Both the position numbers and the translations under genes were made by a program. Shown piece by piece: positions 52,087 through 60,991 of a stretch of 64,000 nt of DNA. The notes beneath the pieces were generated by a model. The model ran no database searches, was not told where the DNA came from, and was given only the letters and a program-made list of their open reading frames with translations. The number at the start of each line of letters is the position of its first letter. Position 1 is the stretch's first letter. Source of the stretch: Lachnospiraceae bacterium (GTDB taxonomy: Bacteria; Bacillota; Clostridia; Lachnospirales; Lachnospiraceae); NCBI GenBank assembly GCA_017437785.1, contig JAFRXH010000046.1:39983-103982 (forward strand), in the 5' to 3' direction.

Positions 52087-53523
52087 TTATCTGTACCCCG
52101 CATTGATAAACCCTTCTATCTGCGCGGTATACCAACCAAGTTCGGTAGTATTCCGCCTTATTATCTGACAATTAGGCGGAAGATCATATGAAAAACGGTT
52201 ATAACCGGTATCTCCTATCATCATATTGACTGCTTCAAGATGAAGGTTAGTCTCTTCCATGGGCAGTGAAGCCGCCCAGAGGCAGAAGGGATCCCATGCA
52301 TTGCGCCCGCCCACCAGCGATGTATTATTGGCCTTTGCATAATCCCTGTATGCCATGGCTACGGGATCTGTCCCCTTTTTATCCAGGTACTGTATCCCCG
52401 ATCCGCAGAAGATCACGCTGCCGTCTTCGTTCTCTATAGATGCGCTGGAACTGAAGACCAGCCCCACCGGAGATGAAGAGAGCACATATCTTGCCGCATC
52501 CGCACAGGATCTGGTGACGATAAAATTATGATCGTCTCCCTGCAGGTATATACCGCCTGTGATCCATATAGAATCCACGTAACGGCTTACCAGGCTGTAT
52601 CCTTCCGGATCCTTAAGAAGCCCTGCCACATTTACAAGATATCCCGTGGTGACTATACGGAGTTTTTCAACCTCCTTAAGCTCCGGCGGCAGATCCTCTT
52701 CCTTGCATTCAAACAGATCCATAAAGAGCTTCCGCTCTTTTGCTTTTTCCTTCTCGGTCCTGTCAAGCTCACGCAGTATCTGCTTATAGAGCTCAACACT
52801 GTTATAAAGCCTGTAATCACCCGCGGTAAAATAATGATTTATCAGATCATCCCAATAAGGCGAACCGCCCGGAGTATTTTCCGCTGATGCTCCTATCGGT
52901 ATGTTTCCGTATCCGTCATAAGAAAGCTGGGCATGCATGGCTTTGCATACCTTTTCGCCGCCGGTGGAGGCCATGGCTGCTTTAAGCTTTATCCTCCCCA
53001 TGCGGTCAAGTATAGCCGCTACACGAAGTGCTGCCGTATCATCCACATCGGAATTATAATCCAGATCTATGATGATATTTTCGGGATCGGGCAGAGGAGG
53101 CTGCTTATCCTCATCTTCCTTATCCTCGGTCCATATGGTGAGCCCCCTTAAGCTAGCGGTAGAGACCGAAGGTCTCATTGTCTGAACATGGGGCATTATA
53201 GTCTGCATCGACCCGTCAGGCTTATCCTCCGCTATACCGTCCTGTGACACAGCGGCCGCATCTTCCGATACTGCCTGCTTTTCTTCCACGGCCGCGTCTT
53301 CTTTCCTGCCTTTACCTGCAGGCTTTTGGAATACGCCCCCTCCCCGGGGTTCATCTTCAATCAGATAAGCGGCCTCATCCGAAGATATGCTATCTTCCGA
53401 GACCGCAGCATACTCAGCCGCATCTTCAGCCGTATTGGTATTGCTATATATATGAACCAGTATGAGCGAATATGCGACGGTAGTGACAAGTAAAAGGATT
53501 CCGATGAAAATGTTCTCTCTCAT
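52087..53523 (-). CDS. membrane-anchored nucleoside hydrolase-like protein
   Basis: A 478-residue protein. An N-terminal TM/signal anchor (about 5-25) is followed by an acidic, low-complexity linker (30-120) and then an extracytosolic domain whose start, IIIDLDYNSDVDDTAALRVA, carries the Asp cluster (DxDxxxDD) of ribonucleoside hydrolases that binds Ca2+ and ribose. Later IWITGG and LVFSSS fit the same fold. The family cleaves nucleosides; a different N-glycosidic substrate is possible. It is inserted between gatC and gatA, coupled by short gaps (14 and 19 bp), with AGGAGG before its ATG. Confidence 0.78.
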   Translation of the reverse strand: MRENIFIGILLLVTTVAYSLILVHIYSNTNTAEDAAEYAAVSEDSISSDEAAYLIEDEPRGGGVFQKPAGKGRKEDAAVEEKQAVSEDAAAVSQDGIAEDKPDGSMQTIMPHVQTMRPSVSTASLRGLTIWTEDKEDEDKQPPLPDPENIIIDLDYNSDVDDTAALRVAAILDRMGRIKLKAAMASTGGEKVCKAMHAQLSYDGYGNIPIGASAENTPGGSPYWDDLINHYFTAGDYRLYNSVELYKQILRELDRTEKEKAKERKLFMDLFECKEEDLPPELKEVEKLRIVTTGYLVNVAGLLKDPEGYSLVSRYVDSIWITGGIYLQGDDHNFIVTRSCADAARYVLSSSPVGLVFSSSASIENEDGSVIFCGSGIQYLDKKGTDPVAMAYRDYAKANNTSLVGGRNAWDPFCLWAASLPMEETNLHLEAVNMMIGDTGYNRFSYDLPPNCQIIRRNTTELGWYTAQIEGFINAGYR

Positions 53524-53537
53524 CTGCCTCCTATCTT

Positions 53538-53831
53538 CTAGTCAAAAGTACGGGGTACCACGAATGCTCCGTCTCTTTCCTCCGGAGCATTTTTAAGTAT
53601 CTTTTCGCGTTCATCGCCATTGGTAACAACATCCTCACGGAAGCGGTTGCTTACGGGATGAACATGACTCATCGGTTCTACGCCATCGGTATCCAGTTCT
53701 CCCAGCTGGTCTATATAATCCAGCATCTCTTCCAGATCTTTCTTAGCCTGCTCTTTCTTTGCATCATCCAGTTTCAGCTTTGAAAGTATACCGACGTATT
53801 CTATTGTTTCGTCACTTATAACGTTTGCCAT
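53538..53831 (-). CDS. gatC: aspartyl/glutamyl-tRNA amidotransferase subunit C
   Basis: A 97-residue GatC starting [21 protein letters not shown]; an in-frame GTG three codons earlier is the alternative. It is a small wrap-around protein that stabilises the GatA-GatB dimer. The [20 protein letters not shown] core and the MSHVHP and LKNAPE motifs are typical. It is 21 bp downstream of aspS. Confidence 0.95.
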   Translation of the reverse strand: MANVISDETIEYVGILSKLKLDDAKKEQAKKDLEEMLDYIDQLGELDTDGVEPMSHVHPVSNRFREDVVTNGDEREKILKNAPEERDGAFVVPRTFD

Positions 53832-53852
53832 TTTAACCACCCGGCCTTTTTG

Positions 53853-55598
53853 TCAGTCTCTTACTTTGATATGGGTCTCACGCAGCTGCAGCTCCGTAAC
53901 TTCCGAAGGTGCACCGCACATAAGATCCTGTGCCGTTCCGCTCATGGGGAATGCTATAACCTCGCGGATATTCTCTTCATTCTTAAGCAGCATGATCATA
54001 CGGTCCACGCCGGGCGCCATACCTGCATGAGGGGGTGCACCGAACTGGAATGCATTGTAAAGAGCACCGAACTTCGCTGCCAGCACTTCCTTATCATAGC
54101 CTGCTATCTCAAAGGCCTTCTCCATTATCTTCATATCGTGGTTACGCACTGCACCGGAAGAAAGCTCCACACCGTTACATACTATATCATACTGATAAGC
54201 CAGTATGGTAAGGGGATCCTCTTCCTCAAGTGCCTTCAAACCACCCTGGGGCATGGAGAAAGGATTGTGGGTAAAGCCTATCTTCTTCTCCGTCTCATCA
54301 TATTCATACATAGGGAAATCATTGATATAGCAGAAGCGGTATGCATTCTTCTCTATCAGATCAAGCTTCTCTCCCAGTTCAGTACGGATCTGTCCCGCAA
54401 AAAGTGACGCCTGCTTTTCCTTATCTGCGATAAAGAAAATGGTATCGCCCGCATTAAGCCCGGCCAGTTCACGTATCTCTGCCTTCATATCATCGGGGAT
54501 GAACTTGTCTATGGGTCCCTTATAGCTTAAGTCTTCCTGTACTTCGAGGTAGCCAAGGCCGCCCATGCCTATGCCCTGTGCAAACTTAAGGAGCTTTTCG
54601 TGGAATCCCTTGCTCATCTGGCTGTGCACATTGATCGCACGTACGGTCTTTCCGTGGAAAGGCTTAAAAGTACAGCGTGAGAAGAACTCACTGACATCTA
54701 TTATCCGCAGCGGATTGCGCAGATCCGGCTTGTCGGTACCGAACTCAAGCATAGCCTGTTTGTAGGAAATGACAGGGAAAGGCGCATCCGTAACACTGAA
54801 TCCTTCCGGTGCAAACTTCTTAAAGGTCTCTGCCAGAACTTCCTCTCCTACCTTAAATACGTCTTCCTGGGTAGCAAAGCTCATCTCAAAATCCAGCTGG
54901 TAGAATTCGCCGGGTGAACGGTCAGCTCTTGCATCCTCATCCCTGAAGCAGGGTGCTATCTGGAAATATTTATCAAAACCGGACACCATCAAAAGCTGCT
55001 TGTACTGCTGGGGTGCCTGGGGCAGGGCGTAGAATTTGCCCTTATATCTTCTTGAAGGAACTATATAATCCCTTGCTCCTTCAGGCGATGACGCACAGAG
55101 TATGGGGGTCTGTATCTCAACAAATCCCATATCCGTCATCTTCCTGCGAAGGAAAGCAATAACTTCGGAACGGAATAATATATTATCCTTGACCTTTGCA
55201 TTACGCAGGTCAAGATAACGATACTTAAGGCGCACCTCTTCACGGGTCTCCTTTGAAGTCATTATCTCAAAGGGCAGCTGGCGGTATACCTTGCCCAGGA
55301 CCGTCACACTCTTCGCCTCAACTTCAACGGTACCGGATTGGATCTTGGGATTATAAGTCTCTTCATCCCTCTTCTCAACAGGTCCCTGTATGGACACGCA
55401 GTCCTCACGGGTGATCCCCTCCAGTAAAGAGGTGTCTCTTAATACGACCTGTACCACGCCGTACATATCACGCAGGTCTATAAAGGAAACGCCGCCGTGG
55501 TCACGGATATTCTCTACCCATCCGGCCACTTTGACCTCCCGGCCTATCTTATCCTCTCCGATCTCTTTTAATGTAAGTGTTCTGTATTGATCGCTCAT
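53853..55598 (-). CDS. aspS: aspartyl-tRNA synthetase (bacterial type)
   Basis: A 581-residue class II synthetase starting MSDQYRTLTLKE with GGGAGGAAG upstream. The OB-fold anticodon domain (about 15-100), motif 2 FRDEDARADRSPGEFYQLD (which has an insertion relative to the common RADRQPEFTQ form), a GAD insertion domain and motif 3 GMAPGVDRMIMLL are present. With GatCAB directly downstream, it is probably non-discriminating and makes Asp-tRNA(Asn) for amidation, unless an AsnRS exists elsewhere (inference). Confidence 0.95.
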   Translation of the reverse strand: MSDQYRTLTLKEIGEDKIGREVKVAGWVENIRDHGGVSFIDLRDMYGVVQVVLRDTSLLEGITREDCVSIQGPVEKRDEETYNPKIQSGTVEVEAKSVTVLGKVYRQLPFEIMTSKETREEVRLKYRYLDLRNAKVKDNILFRSEVIAFLRRKMTDMGFVEIQTPILCASSPEGARDYIVPSRRYKGKFYALPQAPQQYKQLLMVSGFDKYFQIAPCFRDEDARADRSPGEFYQLDFEMSFATQEDVFKVGEEVLAETFKKFAPEGFSVTDAPFPVISYKQAMLEFGTDKPDLRNPLRIIDVSEFFSRCTFKPFHGKTVRAINVHSQMSKGFHEKLLKFAQGIGMGGLGYLEVQEDLSYKGPIDKFIPDDMKAEIRELAGLNAGDTIFFIADKEKQASLFAGQIRTELGEKLDLIEKNAYRFCYINDFPMYEYDETEKKIGFTHNPFSMPQGGLKALEEEDPLTILAYQYDIVCNGVELSSGAVRNHDMKIMEKAFEIAGYDKEVLAAKFGALYNAFQFGAPPHAGMAPGVDRMIMLLKNEENIREVIAFPMSGTAQDLMCGAPSEVTELQLRETHIKVRD

Positions 55599-55630
55599 AT
55601 TTACTTCCTCCCGAAAAATCGCATCAAATG

Positions 55631-55659
55631 ATTTTAGCATATAAAGCGCTTTATTTCAA
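55631..55659 (-). promoter_or_regulatory. sigma-A promoter of the aspS-gat-add operon
   Basis: On the minus strand TTGAAA (55659-55654), 17 bp, TAAAAT (55636-55631). The predicted start is near 55624, about 26 nt before the ATG at 55598. Confidence 0.85.
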
Positions 55660-55766
55660 GCAAAATACAATGTCTTCCCGCCGGGCGCCCTTAAGTTTCC
55701 CGAAAAAATTTCCCTGCAGGGGCCCCATGCCCCAAAAGCTTTATTCACAGTGTCTCCGGCGCTTCT

Positions 55767-55860
55767 TATACACCTATGGAGTGCAGTGTATTGCACCGCT
55801 TAAACCTTTTTAATCCATCTCTTAAATCTTTATATTTTCAAGTATAGTCCTATACACCTA
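55767..55860. promoter_or_regulatory. candidate operator repeats upstream of the XRE gene
   Basis: TATACACCTA occurs twice (55767-55776 and 55851-55860), and ATACAC at 55768-55773 has an inverted partner GTGTAT at 55786-55791. The second copy lies directly before the ribosome site of the XRE regulator; TATAGT at 55843-55848 may be its -10. Confidence 0.5.
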
Positions 55861-55874
55861 AAAAGGGGGTCTCT

Positions 55875-56225
55875 ATGAAGAAATACGACGAACAACTCTC
55901 AAAGAGCATAGGCAGGAGGATGAAGCAGGTAAGGGAATCCCATGACATGACCCAGGACCAGGTGGCCGATGCTATGCAGATCACCGTCAAACACCTCAGT
56001 ATGGCAGAGCGTGGCAAATCACGTTTTTCCTATGAATACATGATAAGTTTCTGTAAAGTACTGGATACCAGCATGGATTATATAATACGCGGCAGATCCT
56101 CTCTGGGCGAAGACGTACAGATACCACAATCCATTATCGAAACATTAAACAGCAAAGATGACACCGTAAGGCGGCCTCTGATAGAATATCTTAACCTGTA
56201 CACAAAGCTCAAAAAAGGAAACTGA
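55875..56225 (+). CDS. XRE-family transcriptional regulator
   Basis: A 116-residue protein. Residues 10-70 form an HTH_3 domain (RRMKQVRESHDMTQDQVADA ... VKHLSMAERGKS ... CKVLDTSMDYIIRG). The C-terminal tail is short and helical, without a recognisable ligand domain. AGGGGG lies before the ATG. It may autoregulate through the direct repeats at 55767-55860. The stop shares the TGATCA palindrome with the convergent EamA gene. Confidence 0.9.
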   Translation: MKKYDEQLSKSIGRRMKQVRESHDMTQDQVADAMQITVKHLSMAERGKSRFSYEYMISFCKVLDTSMDYIIRGRSSLGEDVQIPQSIIETLNSKDDTVRRPLIEYLNLYTKLKKGN

Positions 56226-57098
56226 TCACCTGTTTTTAAGGTAATACCAGCGCACAACAGCGGTACCGATGATGATGACATAGCCGGCAATGCTTAAAGG
56301 CACCGGCGTCTCGTTAAGAAAGATCATGCCAAGCAGCGCCGCAAATATAACCTGGGTGTAATCGAATACTGATATTTCCTTTGCAGGTGCAAACTTATAG
56401 GCGGTAGTGATGCTGAACTGGCCAAGCGATGCACCCAGCCCGGCCAGTATAAGGCAGAGCCACTGCCATCCGCTCATCGGATGAAAGTCAAATATAAGAA
56501 ACGGCGCCGTCACAAAGCACGAAAACAGCGAAAAACAAAGCACTATCACAGGTGTGCGTTCGCCCTTTATACCCAGCCTTCTCACAAACACATACGCCGT
56601 TCCGGCGCCAAAGCCGCCGTAAAGCCCCATAAGCGCGGGAAAGACAGAAACATCCCCTCCGGGCCTTATTATGAACAGCGCACCTATAAAGGCCACAATA
56701 GTGGATACGATATCCACCACATTCGGCACTTCTTTGATCAGGGGGATCGATAAAAGGATCGCAAAAAAGGGCGACAGCTTATTAAGCATATTTGCATCGG
56801 CGATACCCAGCCTGTCAATGGCATAGAAATTACAGATAAGCCCGCTGGTACCGAATAAGCATCTGAAAGCTATATCCGGAAAGCAGCCTTTTTTAATGCG
56901 GAATTTATCTTCTGACTTAAGTATCGGTATCAGCGCGATGACAGCGGCAAAGAAATTCCTGAAGAACGCCTTCTGCATGGTAGGTACATCTCCCGACAGA
57001 CGCACAAAAAAAGTCATCAGCGAAAAGCCCAGTGCAGCCAGCATGATACAGAGTATTCCTTTTATCATACCGTTATTCTTTTTCACGGTAAAGCCCAT
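56226..57098 (-). CDS. EamA/DMT family transporter
   Basis: A 290-residue, 10-TM protein of two EamA repeats (ILCIMLAALGFSLMTFFVRL at the start, and WLCLILAGLGASLGQFSITTA before the second set), with IIRPGGD after the fifth helix. The family exports amino acids, amines or other metabolites. The ATG at 57098 is kept for length; MIKGILCIM at 57068 is an alternative, and neither has a strong ribosome site. It follows the EAL pseudogene remnant by 2 bp. Confidence 0.88.
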   Translation of the reverse strand: MGFTVKKNNGMIKGILCIMLAALGFSLMTFFVRLSGDVPTMQKAFFRNFFAAVIALIPILKSEDKFRIKKGCFPDIAFRCLFGTSGLICNFYAIDRLGIADANMLNKLSPFFAILLSIPLIKEVPNVVDIVSTIVAFIGALFIIRPGGDVSVFPALMGLYGGFGAGTAYVFVRRLGIKGERTPVIVLCFSLFSCFVTAPFLIFDFHPMSGWQWLCLILAGLGASLGQFSITTAYKFAPAKEISVFDYTQVIFAALLGMIFLNETPVPLSIAGYVIIIGTAVVRWYYLKNR

Positions 57099-57100
57099 CC

Positions 57101-57575
57101 TTACTGTTTATATCCTTTATTATTCTTCATAAGGAACTCCGGAAAACTATCTTCAGGAACAGGCCTTGAGAAATAGAACCCCTGTATATACTCCACACCC
57201 ATCTCTTCCATGGCTTTTACCTGCTCTTTTGTCTCTATTCCTTCAGATACCATGCTCATATCCATCCTGTGCATGATGTCTGCCATGCCGGATAAAACAT
57301 GCCTGGTCTTGTCATTATCAAAATATCCCCTGCCAGAGGATCATTGCCGTAAAGCGCCTTCCCGGCATATCCTTCCGGTATGCAAAGGTGGTGATGATAG
57401 TCGATATTATATAGATGACACACAAGAGATACGCTAAAGAAGCAGAATAACCATGCGTGTAGACTATACGGCCGTCCAGTTCGTATTTAAGCGGTAACGC
57501 CAGCACCAGGATCTCCCCGCAGCATTGAAGCTCAATATTTATCCCGTTGTCCTCTTTACCGCTGTGCGGATCCAA
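57101..57575 (-). pseudogene. remnant of a membrane-anchored EAL (cyclic-di-GMP) protein
   Basis: Two fragments in different frames. The upstream one (57318-57575) reads as the end of a 7TM-type sensor part (YELDGRIVYTHGYSASLAYL, IYIISTIITTFAYRKDMPGRR) and stops at TGA. The downstream one (57101 to about 57330) reads FDNDKTRHVLSGMADIMHRM, MVSEGIETKEQV and YIQGFYFSRPVPED, the C-terminal end of an EAL domain. The GGDEF part and most of the EAL are missing, so a large internal deletion plus frameshift has joined the two ends. It is probably not functional. Confidence 0.8.
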
Positions 57576-57659
57576 AATCCCTTTGTTTCTTTTCTGATGA
57601 TATCACATATATATTCCACCCGCAAGGCAACGTTTTCCTTTCCTTTCGGCGACCCTGTG

Positions 57660-57689
57660 CATAAAAAAAACGGGGCCGCAGGGGCCCCG
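57660..57689 (-). terminator. rho-independent terminator of pfp
   Basis: An 8-bp perfect stem ACGGGGCC / GGCCCCGT with a 5-nt loop, followed on the minus strand by TTTTTTTA. It lies 16 bp after the pfp stop. Confidence 0.9.
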
Positions 57690-57705
57690 TCTACTACTGA
57701 TCATC

Positions 57706-59364
57706 TCAGCCTTTTTCAAGTGCAAGGGTAATGGTTGTAAGGTCGCATACCTCTGCGGGTCCGTAGTACTGGATAGCTCCGGGATAGGTGAATGCGGTCT
57801 CAACAGCCCACTCCTGCCTGTGAGCTTCGAAGAACTTGAAGGGCTTGCCGTCAAGCTCGACCAGAGCCTTTCTGATAACCGGCTTGTCCTCACCGTTTCT
57901 TCTTTCCATGTTCATCATCTTGGTGATGGGCATACCGCCTGCAACCCACTCCTCAGCGGGCTTTGACAGATTGGAAACCTTTGAAAGGTAACCGGTATAT
58001 CCGTACTGGATGAGCATGAATGCGTTATAACCCAGTGAGTAGCAGTAATCTGCATCGAAGTTTGAAGGGAATGCGCATCTTCCTTCATATCCGAAGAAGT
58101 GATGCTGTGCACCGAATTTGCCCTTATATGTACCTGCCGCCTTTCTCTTGGCCAGCTCGTTCTTTACCATCTCGGAGAAGAGCTTCTCAGATTCGATGAG
58201 CGAAACCTGTACGTTACCGTGAGGATCTCTCTCAAGGAAGAGCTGCTGCTGGATGCCCTGAGGCAGGATATCGAATACCTTGAAGGACTCTGCGCTCAGG
58301 CCCTTCTTAATGAAATCATATTTTGCAGCCCAGTCGGGAAGAGCATTGAACTCTTCGGTCTTAGCGCCTGCAAGAAGCTCGTTGATCTCTGCGATAAGAG
58401 CGGAAAACTCGGGAACAAACTCAACGATACCCTCGGGGATGATAGCCACACCGAAGTTGTTTCCGTTATTGCCGCGCTTTTCAACAGCATCAGCGATATA
58501 GTTTGTGATCTGTGAAAGTGACATCTTCTTTGCAGCCACTTCCTCGCCTATAAGGCAGATATTGGGCTGGGTCTTAAGCGCACACTCAAGAGCTACGTGT
58601 GAAGCGCTGCGTCCCATAACCTTGATGAAATGCCAGTACTTCTTAGCGGAATTTGCATCTCTTTCGATGTTTCCTATCAGCTCGGAATATGTCTTGGTAG
58701 CGGTATCAAAACCGAATGAAGCCTCGATATCCTCATTCTTAAGGTCACCGTCGATGGTCTTGGGGCAGCCGATAACCTGAACGCCGGTATTATTTGCTGC
58801 CATATACTCTGCAAGAGTAGCAGCATTTGTGTTTGAATCATCACCACCGATGATAACGATAGCGGTAAGACCGTTCTTCTTAGCGTTCTCTGCTACGATA
58901 GCAAACTGCTCCTTAGTCTCTAACTTGGTACGGCCGGAACCGATGATATCGAAACCGCCGGTATTTCTGTATGCGTCGATGAACTTGTCATCAAACTCTA
59001 CATAATCGTCCTTAAGAAGGCCATCGGGGCCGCCCTTAAAGCCGTAAAGTACATTGTCCTTATTGGTAGCCTTCAGCGCGTCATAAAGACCGGAGATAAC
59101 ATTGTGTCCGCCGGGAGCCTGTCCGCCTGAAAGGATAACGCCTACAACCTGCTTCTTTGTTGCAGAAGTGTTTGCTCCCTTCTCGAAGGTGATCTCGCTC
59201 TTGCCGTATGTATTGGGGAACAGCGCCTTGATCTTATCCTGATCAGCTACACTGGCCGTTGCGCTGCCTTCCTTAACGCAGATATCGGAAATACCGTTTC
59301 TGAGCATTCCGGGCAGCTTGGGTGAATACTCATATCTTGCTTTCTGAAGTGGTGAAAGGTTCAT
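57706..59364 (-). CDS. pfp: pyrophosphate-fructose-6-phosphate 1-phosphotransferase, long type
   Basis: A 552-residue PPi-dependent phosphofructokinase of the long (plant/Borrelia-like) clade. [34 protein letters not shown] (GGDD marks PPi rather than ATP use), [19 protein letters not shown] (catalytic Asp and PPi-binding Lys) and [16 protein letters not shown] are intact. It catalyses reversible phosphorylation of fructose 6-phosphate using PPi in glycolysis/gluconeogenesis. AAAGGAG lies upstream, and it has its own promoter and terminator. Confidence 0.96.
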   Translation of the reverse strand: MNLSPLQKARYEYSPKLPGMLRNGISDICVKEGSATASVADQDKIKALFPNTYGKSEITFEKGANTSATKKQVVGVILSGGQAPGGHNVISGLYDALKATNKDNVLYGFKGGPDGLLKDDYVEFDDKFIDAYRNTGGFDIIGSGRTKLETKEQFAIVAENAKKNGLTAIVIIGGDDSNTNAATLAEYMAANNTGVQVIGCPKTIDGDLKNEDIEASFGFDTATKTYSELIGNIERDANSAKKYWHFIKVMGRSASHVALECALKTQPNICLIGEEVAAKKMSLSQITNYIADAVEKRGNNGNNFGVAIIPEGIVEFVPEFSALIAEINELLAGAKTEEFNALPDWAAKYDFIKKGLSAESFKVFDILPQGIQQQLFLERDPHGNVQVSLIESEKLFSEMVKNELAKRKAAGTYKGKFGAQHHFFGYEGRCAFPSNFDADYCYSLGYNAFMLIQYGYTGYLSKVSNLSKPAEEWVAGGMPITKMMNMERRNGEDKPVIRKALVELDGKPFKFFEAHRQEWAVETAFTYPGAIQYYGPAEVCDLTTITLALEKG

Positions 59365-59410
59365 TTTTTCGCTCCTTTATATTGTAAAATGTTTATTGCA
59401 ACCAACGGAT

Positions 59411-59439
59411 ATTTTAGTACATACGCCACGAAATTTCAA
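59411..59439 (-). promoter_or_regulatory. sigma-A promoter of pfp
   Basis: On the minus strand TTGAAA (59439-59434), 17 bp, TAAAAT (59416-59411). The -35 directly abuts the purF-like stop at 59440. The start is near 59404, with a 40-nt leader containing AAAGGAG. Confidence 0.85.
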
Positions 59440-60852
59440 CTATTCTCTTCCGTCCCAGCAGTAGGTACACAGCATATCCTTATCGATACCCACAGCCTCC
59501 ATCATATCGTCCAGACGGTTATATGCCAGGCTGGTGAAGCCCATCTGCTCCTTTATCCTATCCAGCATCCTGTGATAACGGTCTGAATCGGGATTGCAGT
59601 AATCCTCGAGCACGTCACGGCTTACATCTTCGCCTTCCTCTTTCGCTATCACCCGGCGGGCGATCAGCTCCATCTCAGAATTGGAACGTGAGAAGTTTAT
59701 ATACTTGCAGCCAAACATTATGGGCGGGCAGGCAGGACGTACATGAACTGCCTTTGCCCCGCTCTTATACAAAAATTCCGTTGTCTCACGCAGCTGCGTG
59801 CCGCGGACTATGGAATCATCTATCAGCAGAATACTGTGCCCGTCAATAAGCTCATGAACAGGCAGAAGCTTCATCCTGGCTATCAGGTCTCTTTTTGACT
59901 GGATCGTGGGCATGAAGCTCCTGGGCCAGGTAGGAGTATACTTAACAAAGGGTCTTGAGAAAGGAATACCCGACTCGTTTGCATAACCGACAGCGTGTGC
60001 TGTACCCGAATCGGGAACTCCGGCTACTATATCTGCCCCCGGCTTATTCTCCATATCCCTCTTTGCCATCTTGGCCCCGCAGTTGTAACGCATGCGTTCA
60101 ACGGATACACCTTCATATACCGATGAAGGATAGCCGTAATATACCCAGAGGAAAGTACATATACGCATTTTGGTCCCCGGCTTTGCAAGGGTCTGTACCG
60201 CTTCGGGCGTCATTACCACTATCTCTCCGGGTCCCAGTTCACGCATAGGTGAATAACCAAGGTTCTGGAATGCAAAAGATTCAAAGGAAGCACAATAGCC
60301 TTCTTCTTTCTTTCCAAGTATTATAGGCGTCCTTCCCATCTTATCCCTGGCGCAGTATACACCCTGGGGAGTAAGAAGCATGATGCTCATGGATCCGTCT
60401 ATCGAATCCTGCGCATACTTAATACCCTCTATAATATTATCTTTCTGGTTGATGAGAGCCGCTACCAGCTCGGTAGCATTGATCGTACCGCCGGAGAGCT
60501 CCATGAAATGGCTCCCGCTGTTGATTATCTTATCCGTAAGAGCGTCGGTATTATTGATCTTTCCGACTGTGGTTATGGCATAGGTGCCGTGATGTGACCT
60601 GACTATAAGGGGCTGCGGTTCATAATCCGATATACATCCGATGCCCATGTAACCTTCCATCTCGTGGGTATCCTTATCGAATTTGGTCCTGAACGGTGCG
60701 CTCTCTATATTATGGATAGCGCGGTTAAATCCTTTCTTTCCGTACACCACCATTCCCGCGCGCCTGGTGCCTAAATGAGAATGATAATCGGTTCCGAAAT
60801 ACAGGTCAAAAACACAATCCTCTTTTTGTGCCGTAGCAAAAAATCCACCCAT
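59440..60852 (-). CDS. PurF-like amidophosphoribosyltransferase lacking the N-terminal cysteine
   Basis: A 470-residue protein with PurF architecture. The PRPP motif ILLIDDSIVRGTQ (about 341-353) is intact, and the N-terminal glutaminase domain has YHSHLGTRRAGMVVY, IGCISDYEPQPL and ELSGGTINATELVAAL. However, PurF normally starts MCG with the catalytic Cys as residue 1 after processing; here it starts MGGFFATAQKEDCV with Gly in that place. The glutamine amidase is therefore probably inactive, leaving an ammonia-dependent or different phosphoribosyl reaction. Such paralogs occur in clostridia. AGGAGG precedes the ATG. Confidence 0.85.
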   Translation of the reverse strand: MGGFFATAQKEDCVFDLYFGTDYHSHLGTRRAGMVVYGKKGFNRAIHNIESAPFRTKFDKDTHEMEGYMGIGCISDYEPQPLIVRSHHGTYAITTVGKINNTDALTDKIINSGSHFMELSGGTINATELVAALINQKDNIIEGIKYAQDSIDGSMSIMLLTPQGVYCARDKMGRTPIILGKKEEGYCASFESFAFQNLGYSPMRELGPGEIVVMTPEAVQTLAKPGTKMRICTFLWVYYGYPSSVYEGVSVERMRYNCGAKMAKRDMENKPGADIVAGVPDSGTAHAVGYANESGIPFSRPFVKYTPTWPRSFMPTIQSKRDLIARMKLLPVHELIDGHSILLIDDSIVRGTQLRETTEFLYKSGAKAVHVRPACPPIMFGCKYINFSRSNSEMELIARRVIAKEEGEDVSRDVLEDYCNPDSDRYHRMLDRIKEQMGFTSLAYNRLDDMMEAVGIDKDMLCTYCWDGRE

Positions 60853-60887
60853 ATCAAATATATCCTCCTATAAAATTGCCCCCAGAT

Positions 60888-60916
60888 ACTTTACCACATG
60901 AACGGCTCTCCCGCAA
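60888..60916 (-). promoter_or_regulatory. promoter of the PurF-like gene
   Basis: On the minus strand TTGCGG (60916-60911), 17 bp, TAAAGT (60893-60888). The leader is about 30 nt with AGGAGG. Confidence 0.65.
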
Positions 60917-60930
60917 GCGGCACTTTCCGG

Positions 60931-60965
60931 CAAAAAGGAGGCAGCAGCCACAGCTGTTGCCTCCC
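60931..60965 (-). terminator. rho-independent terminator of hflC
   Basis: A 12-bp stem (GGAGGCAGCAGC / GCTGTTGCCTCC on the plus strand, one G-T pair) with a 4-nt loop, followed on the minus strand by TTTTTG. Confidence 0.88.
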
Positions 60966-60991
60966 GGAGATCCAAACCTATTCTGTTGTCT

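Noticed and set aside
55682-55740. GC-rich palindromes (GGGCGCCC, CCCTGCAGGG) between aspS and the XRE gene
   Set aside because: No T-tract or gene end is nearby, and pairing is short; no function can be argued.
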